Assembly: GCA_964486455.1 (NCBI GenBank)
Contig: CAZAMP010000060.1
Span: forward strand, 1-22,049
DNA: 22,049 nt
Reading direction: 5' to 3'
Source of the DNA: CAZAMP01 sp964486455
GTDB lineage: Bacteria > Eisenbacteria > RBG-16-71-46 > CAZAMP01
Part shown: piece by piece, positions 5,045-13,396 of the stretch
How positions within the stretch are numbered: the first letter of the stretch is position 1
How the letters are laid out: each line of letters begins with the position of its first letter
Translations under genes and position numbers: made by a program
The notes under the pieces: generated by a model
Database searches by the model: none
What the model saw: the letters and a program-made list of their open reading frames with translations, nothing else
Told to the model about the DNA's origin: nothing

Positions 5045-7672
5045 ATGAAAACGTCAGTCCTAATAATCGCGTGCCTGCTGGCCACGACGGCAGGCCTGGC
5101 GGAAGCCGTGGAAACCCGCGCGTACACCACCACCCTCACCTCGACCCCACCGCGGATCGACGGGCGTATCAATGATCCCGTTTGGGAAAGTGTGGCGTGG
5201 TCCGGTGACTTCATTCAGCGCGATCCGGCCGACGGGGAGCCCCCTAGCGCGCAGACGGCGTTTAAGGTTCTTTATGACAGCCAGAACCTCTACATCGCCT
5301 TTCGGGCATTCGATCCCGAGCCCGAGAAGATCGCGAGCATCCTCGCACGCCGCGATCACTTCCCGGGCGACTGGGTCGAGGTCAACATCGATAGCTACAA
5401 CGACAACAGAACGGCCTTCTCGTTCACCGCGAGCGTCTCGGGGACGCAGGGCGACGAGTTCGTCTCGGAAAACGGCAACAACTGGGACGGCAACTGGGAT
5501 CCGGTTTGGGAGCACAAGTCGCGAGTAGACGACCGGGGCTGGACGGCCGAGGTTCGAATCCCCCTCAGTCAGCTCCGCTATGGGGACCAGGACGAGCAGA
5601 TCTGGGGCCTGCAGGTGCAACGCCGCATCTACCGCCACGAGGAGCGGTCAACGTGGCAGAGAATCCCGAAGGACGAAAGCGGGTGGGTGAGCAAGTTCGG
5701 CGAGCTTCGCGGCATCAAGGGCATCAAAGCGCAACGTCAGGTCGAGCTGCTCCCCTACACGGTCGCAAGCGGCGAACGGTTCGAGCGAATCGACGGCGAT
5801 CCGTTCGCGGACGGAGACGCGGGTAGCGTGTCCGGTGGACTGGACGGCAAGATCGGCGTCACGAGCGATCTCACGCTCGATCTATCGATCAACCCCGACT
5901 TCGGACAGGTTGAGGCCGACCCTTCGGTTGTGAACTTGACCGCTTTCGAGACTTTCTTCCAGGAGAAGCGTCCGTTCTTCATCGAGGGAAGCAACATCTT
6001 CGAATTCCGTGTCGCTCCGTCGGTCGCGTACGGGACGCACACGGGCGATCGGCTGTTCTACTCGCGTAGGATTGGCCGCCAACCACACTACCGCGCGGAT
6101 TGGTACGAAGAAGGATACGTCGACCAGCCGGAAAACACATCGATCCTCGGGGCCTTCAAGCTGACCGGAAAGACGGAGAACGGCCTCTCGATCGGAGTGC
6201 TGGAGAGCCTGACCTCGAAGGAGCACGCCGACATCGAACATGACGGGACTCGCCGTGAGGTCGCTGTTGAACCGATAACGAACTACTTCGTCGGCCGATT
6301 GCAGAAGGACTACCGGAAAGGCGACACCCGACTCGGCGGTATGCTCACCGCCGTCAATCGAAACATCGAGGACGGCGAGGTCGCCTTCCTTCACGAGGCC
6401 GCCTATGTCAGCGGCTTGGACTTCTTCCACTACCTGCCGGAGCGACGCTACTACCTCGCGCTCAATGTCGTCGGCAGTCGTGTTCGTGGAAGCGAAGAGG
6501 CAATCCTACGGACGCAGACTTCCCCCGCGCGCTACTACCAACGTCCCGACAACTCCGGGCAGGCGGTCGACTCGACACGCACGTCGCTCGACGGGCACGC
6601 GGGCTCACTGCGAATCGGGAAATCGAGCGGCAACCTGAACTTCGATACGGGCGTGGCCTGGCGGTCGCCCGGCTTCGAGCTGAACGACGTGGGCTTCCTG
6701 CGAAACACCGACGAGGTCAATCAATTCTCATGGGTGGGCTATCACTTCCGTAATCCCTTCAGCGTATTCCGTCGGATGAGCCTGAACCTCAATCAGTGGT
6801 TCGATTTCGAGTACGGCGGCGAGAACCTCTATCAAGCCGTCAACTTCAACACGAACGCGGTCTTCAGGAACAACTGGAACTACAACTTCTCAATATCGAG
6901 AGAGAACGAACGAATCTCGAACTACGAGCTTCGGGGCGGTCCATCGATTCGCATCCCCGGGAACGTCAACGCGAACGGCGGCATCAACTCCGATTGGCGA
7001 AAGACGATCGCGTTCGGCGCGGGCGTCGGCGCCAGCTGGTTCGACGACGACAACGGGCGATCGCGGCACGTTTGGTCGTACGTCGCATGGCGCCCGACGA
7101 ACGCCATCCGCATCGAACTGAACCCGTTCTTCGGACGGAACGGGCGCGGAATGCAATACGTGCAGACAGAGGACTTCGACGGCGAGGACCGCTACATCTA
7201 CGCCCGTATGGACCAGAAGACGTTCGACCTCTCGTTCCGGATCGACTACACCCTCACCCCGAACCTCACGATCCAGTACTACGGAGCGCCCTTCATCTCC
7301 GCAGGCCAGTACGATCGCTTCAGACGAATCACCAATCCGCGCGCGGAGCACTACTCCGGCCGCTTCGCCGACCTTGGAGACGCCGTTCGATACGATGCCG
7401 ACGAGGACGAGTACTATGTCGACGAGGACATGGACGGCTCGGACGACTATTCGTTCCGCGATCGCGACTTCAACGTCAGGGATTTCAACTCGAACCTGGT
7501 GTTCCGATGGCAGTACTCGCCCGGATCCAGCCTGTATCTCGTGTGGTCGCAGGCCCGCGCTCACTACGCGCCGGATGGTCGCTTCGCCCTCGAGGACGAC
7601 ATGAGCGATCTATTCGGTGTGCAGCCGCACAACGTCTTTCTGATCAAGATCAACCGCTGGTTCAATCTGTAA
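5045..7672 (+). CDS. outer-membrane DUF5916 protein with N-terminal CBM9-like domain
   Basis: This encodes 875 residues. A signal peptide (MKTSVLIIACLLATTAGLAEA, cut near residue 21) is followed by a carbohydrate-binding-family-9-like beta-sandwich at about 25-220 (opening PPRIDGRINDPVWESV, then LYDSQNLYIAFRAFD and WTAEVRIPLSQL). The rest, about 235-875, matches the DUF5916 family, including its characteristic block EKRPFFIEGSNIF at 307-319 just after a D/N-rich LTLDLSINPDFGQVEADPS-like segment. The remainder alternates short aromatic strands (for example NLNQWFDFEYGG, RFRIDYTLTPNL) and ends in INRWFNL, as expected for a beta-barrel of the outer membrane. The family's substrate is not established; the CBM9-like part suggests a glycan or peptidoglycan-related ligand. 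ATG 5045 is chosen for the signal peptide, with a GGGGA upstream. It stands alone, with a strong terminator 25 bases after the stop. Confidence 0.9.
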   Translation: MKTSVLIIACLLATTAGLAEAVETRAYTTTLTSTPPRIDGRINDPVWESVAWSGDFIQRDPADGEPPSAQTAFKVLYDSQNLYIAFRAFDPEPEKIASILARRDHFPGDWVEVNIDSYNDNRTAFSFTASVSGTQGDEFVSENGNNWDGNWDPVWEHKSRVDDRGWTAEVRIPLSQLRYGDQDEQIWGLQVQRRIYRHEERSTWQRIPKDESGWVSKFGELRGIKGIKAQRQVELLPYTVASGERFERIDGDPFADGDAGSVSGGLDGKIGVTSDLTLDLSINPDFGQVEADPSVVNLTAFETFFQEKRPFFIEGSNIFEFRVAPSVAYGTHTGDRLFYSRRIGRQPHYRADWYEEGYVDQPENTSILGAFKLTGKTENGLSIGVLESLTSKEHADIEHDGTRREVAVEPITNYFVGRLQKDYRKGDTRLGGMLTAVNRNIEDGEVAFLHEAAYVSGLDFFHYLPERRYYLALNVVGSRVRGSEEAILRTQTSPARYYQRPDNSGQAVDSTRTSLDGHAGSLRIGKSSGNLNFDTGVAWRSPGFELNDVGFLRNTDEVNQFSWVGYHFRNPFSVFRRMSLNLNQWFDFEYGGENLYQAVNFNTNAVFRNNWNYNFSISRENERISNYELRGGPSIRIPGNVNANGGINSDWRKTIAFGAGVGASWFDDDNGRSRHVWSYVAWRPTNAIRIELNPFFGRNGRGMQYVQTEDFDGEDRYIYARMDQKTFDLSFRIDYTLTPNLTIQYYGAPFISAGQYDRFRRITNPRAEHYSGRFADLGDAVRYDADEDEYYVDEDMDGSDDYSFRDRDFNVRDFNSNLVFRWQYSPGSSLYLVWSQARAHYAPDGRFALEDDMSDLFGVQPHNVFLIKINRWFNL

Positions 7673-7696
7673 GCGGGATCTCGACGGATCCCCTCG

Positions 7697-7724
7697 GCGG
7701 GGCGCGCGACGCGCCCCGCTTTTG
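7697..7724 (+). terminator. Rho-independent terminator of the DUF5916 gene
   Basis: Perfect 9-bp stem GCGGGGCGC (7697-7705) / GCGCCCCGC (7711-7719), 5-base loop, then TTTT. It is a textbook terminator. Confidence 0.9.
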
Positions 7725-7802
7725 CATGCGCTCCGCTTCGGTTAGGCTTGCGCGGCAATACGCATGTCAACATGATGAGCCAGTAATCTTGAGGAGAGTC
7801 CT

Positions 7803-8507
7803 ATGAAGCTCAGCGACGCAATCGCATTGGTCACCGGCGGAGGCACCGGCATCGGGCTGGAAACCGCACGACTCTTGAGGGAACACGGCGCCTCTGTCGC
7901 CATCTGCGGCCGGAGACAGGATGTCTTGGAGAAGGCCGCAAAGTCCGTCGACGCGCTCCCCATCGTGGGGGACGTCGGACGCGAAGAAGACGCGGTACGG
8001 ATTGTGCGCACCGTCATCGACGAGTTCGGCGACTACAACACGCTCATCAACAACGCGGGGTGGGGTCGTTTCGGGAAGCTATTGGATCTTGATCTGGACC
8101 GCTTTCGCGCGATCATGGGAACGAACGTGTTCGGAGCGATGCTCATGGCGCGTGAGTCGGCCCGACACTTCGCCGAGCGAAACACGGGCCACATCGTGAA
8201 CGTCTCGTCCACGGCGGGCTCCCGAGGCTACGCGGGCGGGACGGCCTATGTCGCCAGCAAGTTCGCGCTCGGCGGCATGACGGAATGCTGGAGGGCCGAG
8301 CTTCGCACGCACAATATCCGCGTCATGCAGGTTAACCCGAGCGAGGTGCAGACTGAGTTCGCCTCCGCGGCGGGCTACGAGCAAAAGCTCAGCGAACGAA
8401 AGCTCCGCAGCGAAGAGATCGCGCACGCGATCACCGCGATGCTCGCGATGGATGATCGTGGCTTCACGACGGAGCTGACGGTTTTCGCGACGAATCCGGA
8501 CGCGTAG
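7803..8507 (+). CDS. short-chain dehydrogenase/reductase (FabG-like)
   Basis: This encodes 234 residues, the classical SDR length. The nucleotide-binding motif TGGGTGIG is at 11-18 and NNAG at 83-86. The catalytic set is Ser136 (in NVSSTAG), Tyr149 and Lys153 (YVASK), with the usual 13-residue Ser-Tyr spacing. The residue after the first strand (IAICGRRQ, CGRR) favours NADPH, since the two arginines can hold the 2'-phosphate; this is a family-based inference. Similar proteins act as 3-oxoacyl-ACP or other ketone reductases, and the substrate cannot be told from the sequence. ATG 7803 has GAGGAG 6 bases upstream. The bPH2 protein gene follows after 55 bases in the same direction, so the two may be co-transcribed. 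Confidence 0.93.
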   Translation: MKLSDAIALVTGGGTGIGLETARLLREHGASVAICGRRQDVLEKAAKSVDALPIVGDVGREEDAVRIVRTVIDEFGDYNTLINNAGWGRFGKLLDLDLDRFRAIMGTNVFGAMLMARESARHFAERNTGHIVNVSSTAGSRGYAGGTAYVASKFALGGMTECWRAELRTHNIRVMQVNPSEVQTEFASAAGYEQKLSERKLRSEEIAHAITAMLAMDDRGFTTELTVFATNPDA

Positions 8508-8562
8508 CGGACAGCCGGTGAAGGGCGGCGCGTAACACGAACATCTCACAAGGAGGGTCGGA

Positions 8563-9156
8563 ATGGCGACACACACGCTGACTCCCAGCTCCCGCTATGT
8601 CGGAAAGCTGGTCCTCGTGATGGCCGTGATCGCGGCAGCCATCATGCTCGGCGGGCTCCTTCTCTCCTGGCCGATCGGTCTTGACGAAGGTCCCCAGGCG
8701 GCCGGCAGGGTCATCCTCGTCTGCTTTCTGTTGGATGTTCTGTGGTTCGTTGTGGGCCTCCTGCTCGTGGGCCCGTACTACCGAAGCCTCCGCTATGAGA
8801 TCTTGGATGACGAGGTCATCGTCCACGTAGGCATCTGGACGAAATCGATCAAACACGTTCCCTATCGCACAGTGACGAACCTCAAGACGAACCGTGACAT
8901 CTTCGACCGTTGGTTCTTCAATCTTGGGAGCCTGAACATACAAACCGCCGGAATGAGCGGAAACAAGGGGGCCGAGGAATCGCTCGTCGGCCTCCCGAAC
9001 GTTCAGGAAGTCTACGAGATAGTGGGCGAGAGGCTTCGCCGGTATCGTGGGGCCATGTCGCCGAACGCGGCGGAGATGGAAGCGGCCCCGGCCGGCTCTA
9101 CCCTCGATGCGATGTTGGATGAGTTGAAGGCCATTCGGACGGCGCTGGAGAAGTAG
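8563..9156 (+). CDS. membrane protein with bacterial PH domain (bPH2/YdbS-like)
   Basis: This encodes 197 residues. AAGGAGG lies 6 bases before ATG 8563, an excellent ribosome binding site. Two transmembrane helices, about 13-36 and 48-72, are followed by a bPH2 (DUF304) beta domain at about 74-155: RSLRYEILDDEVIVHVGIW, then KHVPYRTVTNLKTNRDIFDRW-type and GSLNIQTAG motifs. This is the typical core of YdbS/YdbT-like proteins. The C-terminus (160-197) is a low-complexity linker and an amphipathic helix (LDAMLDELKAIRTALEK) that could mediate oligomerisation. bPH2 proteins are membrane-associated and their cellular role is poorly defined; some are linked to envelope stress. It sits downstream of the SDR gene and upstream of the rubrerythrin cluster. 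Confidence 0.9.
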   Translation: MATHTLTPSSRYVGKLVLVMAVIAAAIMLGGLLLSWPIGLDEGPQAAGRVILVCFLLDVLWFVVGLLLVGPYYRSLRYEILDDEVIVHVGIWTKSIKHVPYRTVTNLKTNRDIFDRWFFNLGSLNIQTAGMSGNKGAEESLVGLPNVQEVYEIVGERLRRYRGAMSPNAAEMEAAPAGSTLDAMLDELKAIRTALEK

Positions 9157-9173
9157 CCGTCAATGTCGATAGG

Positions 9174-9198
9174 ATCCGCCCGGATTGTCGGGACGGAT
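9174..9198. other. hairpin between the bPH2 gene and the rubrerythrin gene
   Basis: ATCCG+CCCG (9174-9182) pairs with CGGG+A+CGGAT (9189-9198) leaving a 6-base loop and one bulged A: 9 pairs in all. No U-tract follows. It could separate the two transcription units or be a leader element of the rubrerythrin mRNA. Confidence 0.3.
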
Positions 9199-9233
9199 GA
9201 CGAACATGGATCAATCCCGAGAGGAGCCGGAAC

Positions 9234-9734
9234 GTGAGCACAAACGATGATTTGCAGGCCGCATTCGCCGGTGAGAGCCAGGCGAACCGCAAGTATCTCG
9301 CCTATGCCGAAAAGGCCGTTGCCGACGGCTTTGGTCAAGTGGGCAGATTGTTCCGCGCGGCGGCCGCAGCGGAAACCGTTCACGCCCATGCACATCTCCG
9401 CGCGATGGATGGTGTGAAAACCACGAAGGAAAACCTCTACGACGCCATCGCGGGTGAGACGTACGAGTACAAGGAGATGTACCCGCCGTTCCTCGAAGAC
9501 GCGGAGAAAGAGGGACACAAGAAGGCGGTGTTCTCCTTCAAGAACGCCCTCGCGGTTGAGGAAACGCATGCGATGCTCTACGCCAAGGCGCTCGAAGCGG
9601 TGAAGGTCGGGAAGGATCTCGACGCCTCGCCGATCTTCGTCTGCAATGTCTGCGGCCACACGGTCGAGGGCTCGGCGCCCGACCGCTGCCCGGTCTGCGG
9701 AGCGAAGCGCGAGCGGTTCTTCGAGGTCGAGTAA
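9234..9734 (+). CDS. rbr: rubrerythrin (peroxide-reducing diiron protein)
   Basis: This encodes 166 residues, starting at GTG 9234 with GAGGAG 7 bases upstream. It reduces hydrogen peroxide using electrons passed through its rubredoxin-like centre. The ferritin-like domain (about 1-125) has the diiron ligands in the expected order: Glu14 (GESQAN), Glu47-x-x-His50, Glu75-x-x-Glu78 and a second Glu-x-x-His at 109-112. The C-terminal rubredoxin-like module has the four iron-binding cysteines 137, 140, 152 and 155 (CNVCG and CPVCG). Length and motif order are standard. It is a cytoplasmic oxidative-stress enzyme of anaerobes and microaerophiles. The next gene starts 27 bases later and encodes a protein with its own rubredoxin domain, suggesting shared electron flow, though the electron donor is not encoded here. 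Confidence 0.97.
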   Translation: MSTNDDLQAAFAGESQANRKYLAYAEKAVADGFGQVGRLFRAAAAAETVHAHAHLRAMDGVKTTKENLYDAIAGETYEYKEMYPPFLEDAEKEGHKKAVFSFKNALAVEETHAMLYAKALEAVKVGKDLDASPIFVCNVCGHTVEGSAPDRCPVCGAKRERFFEVE

Positions 9735-9761
9735 GCGGCGACGCCGGAAACGAGGGGAGCC

Positions 9762-11165
9762 ATGTCGAACGCCGATCAACCTACATGGGTCTGTCTGGTC
9801 TGCGGCTACGAACACCTGGGCGACGCTCCTCCGGATGAGTGCCCGGTTTGCAGCGCGGGACCGGACGAATTCGAGCGCAAAGCCGACGATGCGGGTGACG
9901 AGGGAACGGATGCCGGGCCCGGGTCCGCTCCGACCGGCGCCGAGGAGTATCTCGCACCTTGGGCTCGATCGGACGACGACGTCGAACGCAAATACGCCCG
10001 TCTCGCCGAGTTGGCGAAGACCGGTGTGAGTCGTGTCTCACCGATGCGAACGCGGAGGACGTTTCCGGATTGGGATACGGTTCTGTTCCGAGGCGCGCAG
10101 CTCGCCAGGCTTCCCCTGAACGAAGACGAGGACGTCACCACTCGCACGGTCATCGGAAAGACGGCGGCCCATCCTCTCGAACTGACAATCCCGTTCTACG
10201 TCAGCCACATGTCCTTCGGTGCGCTGTCGCGGGAAGCCAAGATCGCGCTGGCGACGGGAACGAGCCGCGTGGGGACCGCGATGTGCTCAGGCGAGGGCGG
10301 AATGCTCCAGGAGGAGCGCGACGCCGCGGACGTCTACATCTATGAGCTGGGCACCGCTCCGTTCTCACACAAGGAAGATGCGATCCGACAGGCGGACGCG
10401 ATCGAGATCAAGATCGGACAGGCCGCCAAGCCCGGCATGGGCGGCTATCTGCCGCCGGAGAAGGTCACAAAGGAAATCGCCGCGATTCGTGGAATCCCGG
10501 AAGGCGAGGGCTCGCATTCCCCCGGTCGGCACACGGGAATCGACAGCCCGTCGGATCTCAAGGAGCGCGTGGCCGAGCTCAAGACGATGACCGGCGGCAA
10601 GCCGATCGGCGTCAAGTTCACGGCGGGGCACGTGGAAGCTGACCTCGACGTCGCGATGGACGCGTCGCCCGACTTCATCACAATCGACTGCCGCGGCGGT
10701 GCGACCGGCGCAGCGCCCGAGTTCGTGAAGGACAACTTCTGCATGCCGCCCATCTTCGCGCTTCATCGCGCGCGCAAACAGTTGGACGAGGCCGGCAGCG
10801 ACATCACCCTGTGCATCACGGGGGGTTTTCGGGACAGCACGGACATCGCCAAGGCGCTCGCCATGGGTGCCGATGCCGTTGCGCTCGCGACCGCATCGAT
10901 GATCGCGATCGGTTGCCAGCAATACCGAATCTGCGACACCGATCGCTGTCCGGTTGGGATCGCCACCCAGGATCCGTCGTTGCGCGGCCGGTTCGAGATC
11001 GCGAAGTCCGTGGAGCGGTTCCTGAACTTCTACGAGGCAACGGCAAGAGAGCTAAGGGCTTTTGCCCGCTCAAACGGCCGCGCCAACGTGCATGATCTGG
11101 ATCGCACGGATCTCGTCACGCTCGATCACGACGTGTCGAAGTACACGGACATCGAGCACGCATAG
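9762..11165 (+). CDS. rubredoxin-glutamate synthase fusion (FMN-binding GltS-type, no amidotransferase domain)
   Basis: This encodes 467 residues. An N-terminal rubredoxin domain has cysteines 11, 14, 27 and 30 (CLVCGYEHLGDAPPDECPVC). After a low-complexity acidic linker (about 35-65) comes a glutamate-synthase central/FMN TIM barrel (about 75-440). This has the conserved FYVSHMSFGALSREAK block, KPGMGGYLPPEKV, a TGGFRDSTDIAKALAMGADAV flavin-site region, and the 3Fe-4S cysteines 385, 391 and 396 in GCQQYRICDTDRCPVGIATQ with the exact C-x5-C-x4-C spacing. The N-terminal glutaminase domain of classical GltB is absent, as in the archaeal-type stand-alone synthases. It might use ammonia or have another role, and the rubredoxin probably delivers electrons to the flavin/Fe-S core. 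It lies in a tight cluster between rubrerythrin (27-base gap) and the repeat protein (29-base gap). Confidence 0.94.
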   Translation: MSNADQPTWVCLVCGYEHLGDAPPDECPVCSAGPDEFERKADDAGDEGTDAGPGSAPTGAEEYLAPWARSDDDVERKYARLAELAKTGVSRVSPMRTRRTFPDWDTVLFRGAQLARLPLNEDEDVTTRTVIGKTAAHPLELTIPFYVSHMSFGALSREAKIALATGTSRVGTAMCSGEGGMLQEERDAADVYIYELGTAPFSHKEDAIRQADAIEIKIGQAAKPGMGGYLPPEKVTKEIAAIRGIPEGEGSHSPGRHTGIDSPSDLKERVAELKTMTGGKPIGVKFTAGHVEADLDVAMDASPDFITIDCRGGATGAAPEFVKDNFCMPPIFALHRARKQLDEAGSDITLCITGGFRDSTDIAKALAMGADAVALATASMIAIGCQQYRICDTDRCPVGIATQDPSLRGRFEIAKSVERFLNFYEATARELRAFARSNGRANVHDLDRTDLVTLDHDVSKYTDIEHA

Positions 11166-11194
11166 GCCAGCAATCGAGAGCGACGGAGGTCGAG

Positions 11195-13357
11195 ATGACC
11201 ACGAGGCCGGCGTTCTGCCGTTTGGCTCTTGGCGGATTCCTTACACTCACCTGCGTCCTGGGCCTGTCGCCGTTCGCGGCCCATGCGCGGGCAACCGACG
11301 TGAAGCTCCCCGCTCAGACCCATCCAGGCCCAGAGCGCATCAGTCTGGACATCCCGGTGGGGATCTGGGACGTCGTGCGACATGAGGTCGGCGCGGAGAA
11401 CCGGTTGATCGGCTACACGGCGACGGAGATGGGAAACTACGGCCGGAGCACGCTGCTCCTCCCGACTGTGCTTCGCCTCTTCGAGGATGCTCGCAACATA
11501 CCTCGCTTCTCGGGAAAGATCACGGATGAGCTCATTGAAGACGCCGGCAAGGTGGCGGAATTCGGCTCCGGCTGGTCGGACGGCGGTCTGGGAGAGATGG
11601 CACGTCGCTGCTATCGTCTTTTGGCGGTATCCACGGGACGGCGGGTCATGCCCGACACACTGAACGTCTCACGCACACCGTTCGGCGTGCCTGCTTCCGC
11701 CGAAGCGGATTGGCGGTCTCTTCCCGCATCGATTCGTGAGCTCATCGCCCGCCTCTATGGCGCCGCAGAGGAAGTCCGGCCGTGGCTTCTGGCCGCGTTT
11801 GACACAGACCTCCTGCTGGAGATCGGTGGAGCAGACGCTCTGGAGACGATTCGGGTGGAGGACCTCTACCGAGTAGCGATGACCCACCGCGACGACGAGC
11901 GGTTCGGTCAATTGGCAACACTCGATCGAAACGGTTTTCGTTTGCTCGACACGGTCGACCTCGCCTATCTCGGGTATGCGACGATCCTCTGGCTGCGCCA
12001 CGTCGAATACGCGCTTCAAGCATATCAGACCGCCCGTGAAACAGAGAGCCCGGCCGACGAGGCAATCGCTTCGTTCCGGTTTAGAACCCCTCTCGGTGAT
12101 GTTCTGGTGGGCGGTCTGACGGACGACGAACACCGCGACGCGGCGTTTCTGGTGGTCGACCTCGGCGGTGACGACGATTACGGGCCGGGCTTCGGCGCTT
12201 CTTCCTCATTGGCATCGCCGATCGCACTCGTCATCGACCTCGATGGTGACGACCGCTACGTTGATTCCGCGGCGCGCGACACGAGCGTCACCGGCCGCCC
12301 GTCGTTCGGCGCGGGTGTCTTCGGAATCGGCGCGCTCATCGACCTCGCGGGCGACGATGAATACGCCGTCGCGGAGTCGGGTCTGGGGCGCGGCTGCTTC
12401 GGATCCGGGCTCCTCATCGACTTCGACGGCAACGATTCGTACCTCGGCGGCGGCCGCTGGGTCCAGGGGGCCGCTCATGCCGGGATCGGTGTGCTTCTCG
12501 ATCTGGCCGGCGACGACCACTACTCGTGCGCGTATCAGTCTCAAGGACTCGGCGCCACGAAAGGAACAGGTCTGCTCTTGGATGTGTCAGGCGATGACGA
12601 GTATGTCGCTCGAGACGACGGCAACATCTCAGAGCTCTACCTGGGACAGTCGGTCGCGATGAGCCAGGGATGCGGCTACGGGCGGCGCGCCGACCTCGGC
12701 GACGGGCACTCGCTCGCCGGCGGGTTCGGACTGCTCATCGACGGCGACGGCCACGACACCTACCACGCACAGGTGTGGGCTCAGGGGTGCGCGTACTGGT
12801 GGGGCGTCGGGATCCTGGAAGATCGGGCCGGCAATGACCGCTACCGAAACGGCAAGTACAGCTCGGGAGCCGCCGCTCACTTCGGCATCGGCTTCCACCT
12901 CGATCTCTCGGGCGACGACGAGTACAACCTCGGCAACGACACCGCCAAGAATCAGTTCCAGGGTCACGCGCGCGACGGCTCGATCGGCGTCTTCATCGAC
13001 GGCGACGGCGACGATCGCTACGCGTTCCGATCCCACTGTGCCGGGTCCGGCGACTTGGGTTCGATCGGGCTCTTCTGGGACCGGCGTGGAAACGACGGCT
13101 ATCTCTACGACGCGGAGCCCCTCGGAGACGGTGAGTGGGCCAAGACTCCCCCACTAGGCTCGACGACCCAGTACGAGCCGTTCCGATCGTTCCGGGATGA
13201 TCTTCCCACCTACGGCATCTTCTTGGATACGGCGGGCGAGGACTGCTACGACACCGGCGGGATCGGATGGAACGGCCGAAGCTGGTCGATGCGCCGCAAC
13301 GCGAACGCCTGGGGATTGGGCATTGATGCCGATGTCTATACGGAATCCGACGAGTGA
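11195..13357 (+). CDS. secreted protein with twelve DxxGxDxY repeats, probable beta-solenoid, unknown function
   Basis: This encodes 720 residues, with GGAGG 5 bases before ATG 11195. An N-terminal signal peptide (hydrophobic LALGGFLTLTCVLGLS, cleavage after Ala-His-Ala-Arg-Ala near residue 34) sends it out of the cytoplasm. Residues about 40-310 are a mixed, mostly helical region with no motif I recognise. From residue 322 to 685 the same octamer recurs twelve times: D-(L/F/V/G/R/T)-x-G-(D/N/H/E)-D-x-Y, at 322, 348, 383, 409, 436, 463, 516, 543, 570, 602, 629 and 678. Each is preceded by G-x-G-hh-hh (for example GIGVLL, GFGLLI). The spacing is mostly 26-27 residues. This resembles a stacked beta-solenoid with acidic turns, which might bind calcium, but that is inference. 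It is third in a close operon with rubrerythrin and the GltS fusion, an odd pairing for a secreted protein. Confidence 0.88.
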   Translation: MTTRPAFCRLALGGFLTLTCVLGLSPFAAHARATDVKLPAQTHPGPERISLDIPVGIWDVVRHEVGAENRLIGYTATEMGNYGRSTLLLPTVLRLFEDARNIPRFSGKITDELIEDAGKVAEFGSGWSDGGLGEMARRCYRLLAVSTGRRVMPDTLNVSRTPFGVPASAEADWRSLPASIRELIARLYGAAEEVRPWLLAAFDTDLLLEIGGADALETIRVEDLYRVAMTHRDDERFGQLATLDRNGFRLLDTVDLAYLGYATILWLRHVEYALQAYQTARETESPADEAIASFRFRTPLGDVLVGGLTDDEHRDAAFLVVDLGGDDDYGPGFGASSSLASPIALVIDLDGDDRYVDSAARDTSVTGRPSFGAGVFGIGALIDLAGDDEYAVAESGLGRGCFGSGLLIDFDGNDSYLGGGRWVQGAAHAGIGVLLDLAGDDHYSCAYQSQGLGATKGTGLLLDVSGDDEYVARDDGNISELYLGQSVAMSQGCGYGRRADLGDGHSLAGGFGLLIDGDGHDTYHAQVWAQGCAYWWGVGILEDRAGNDRYRNGKYSSGAAAHFGIGFHLDLSGDDEYNLGNDTAKNQFQGHARDGSIGVFIDGDGDDRYAFRSHCAGSGDLGSIGLFWDRRGNDGYLYDAEPLGDGEWAKTPPLGSTTQYEPFRSFRDDLPTYGIFLDTAGEDCYDTGGIGWNGRSWSMRRNANAWGLGIDADVYTESDE
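12158..13249 (+). repeat. protein-level tandem repeat, 12 copies of a 26-27-residue unit
   Basis: The DxxGxDxY motif starts at bases 12158, 12236, 12341, 12419, 12500, 12581, 12740, 12821, 12902, 12998, 13079 and 13226. Intervals of 78-81 bases dominate. The 159-base and 147-base gaps are roughly twice as long and probably hide degenerate units. At DNA level the copies have diverged, so the repeat is old and held by protein function. Confidence 0.85.
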
Positions 13358-13396
13358 TGCGATGCGCTGTCCTCTACGGACATCTGCACACGTGGG

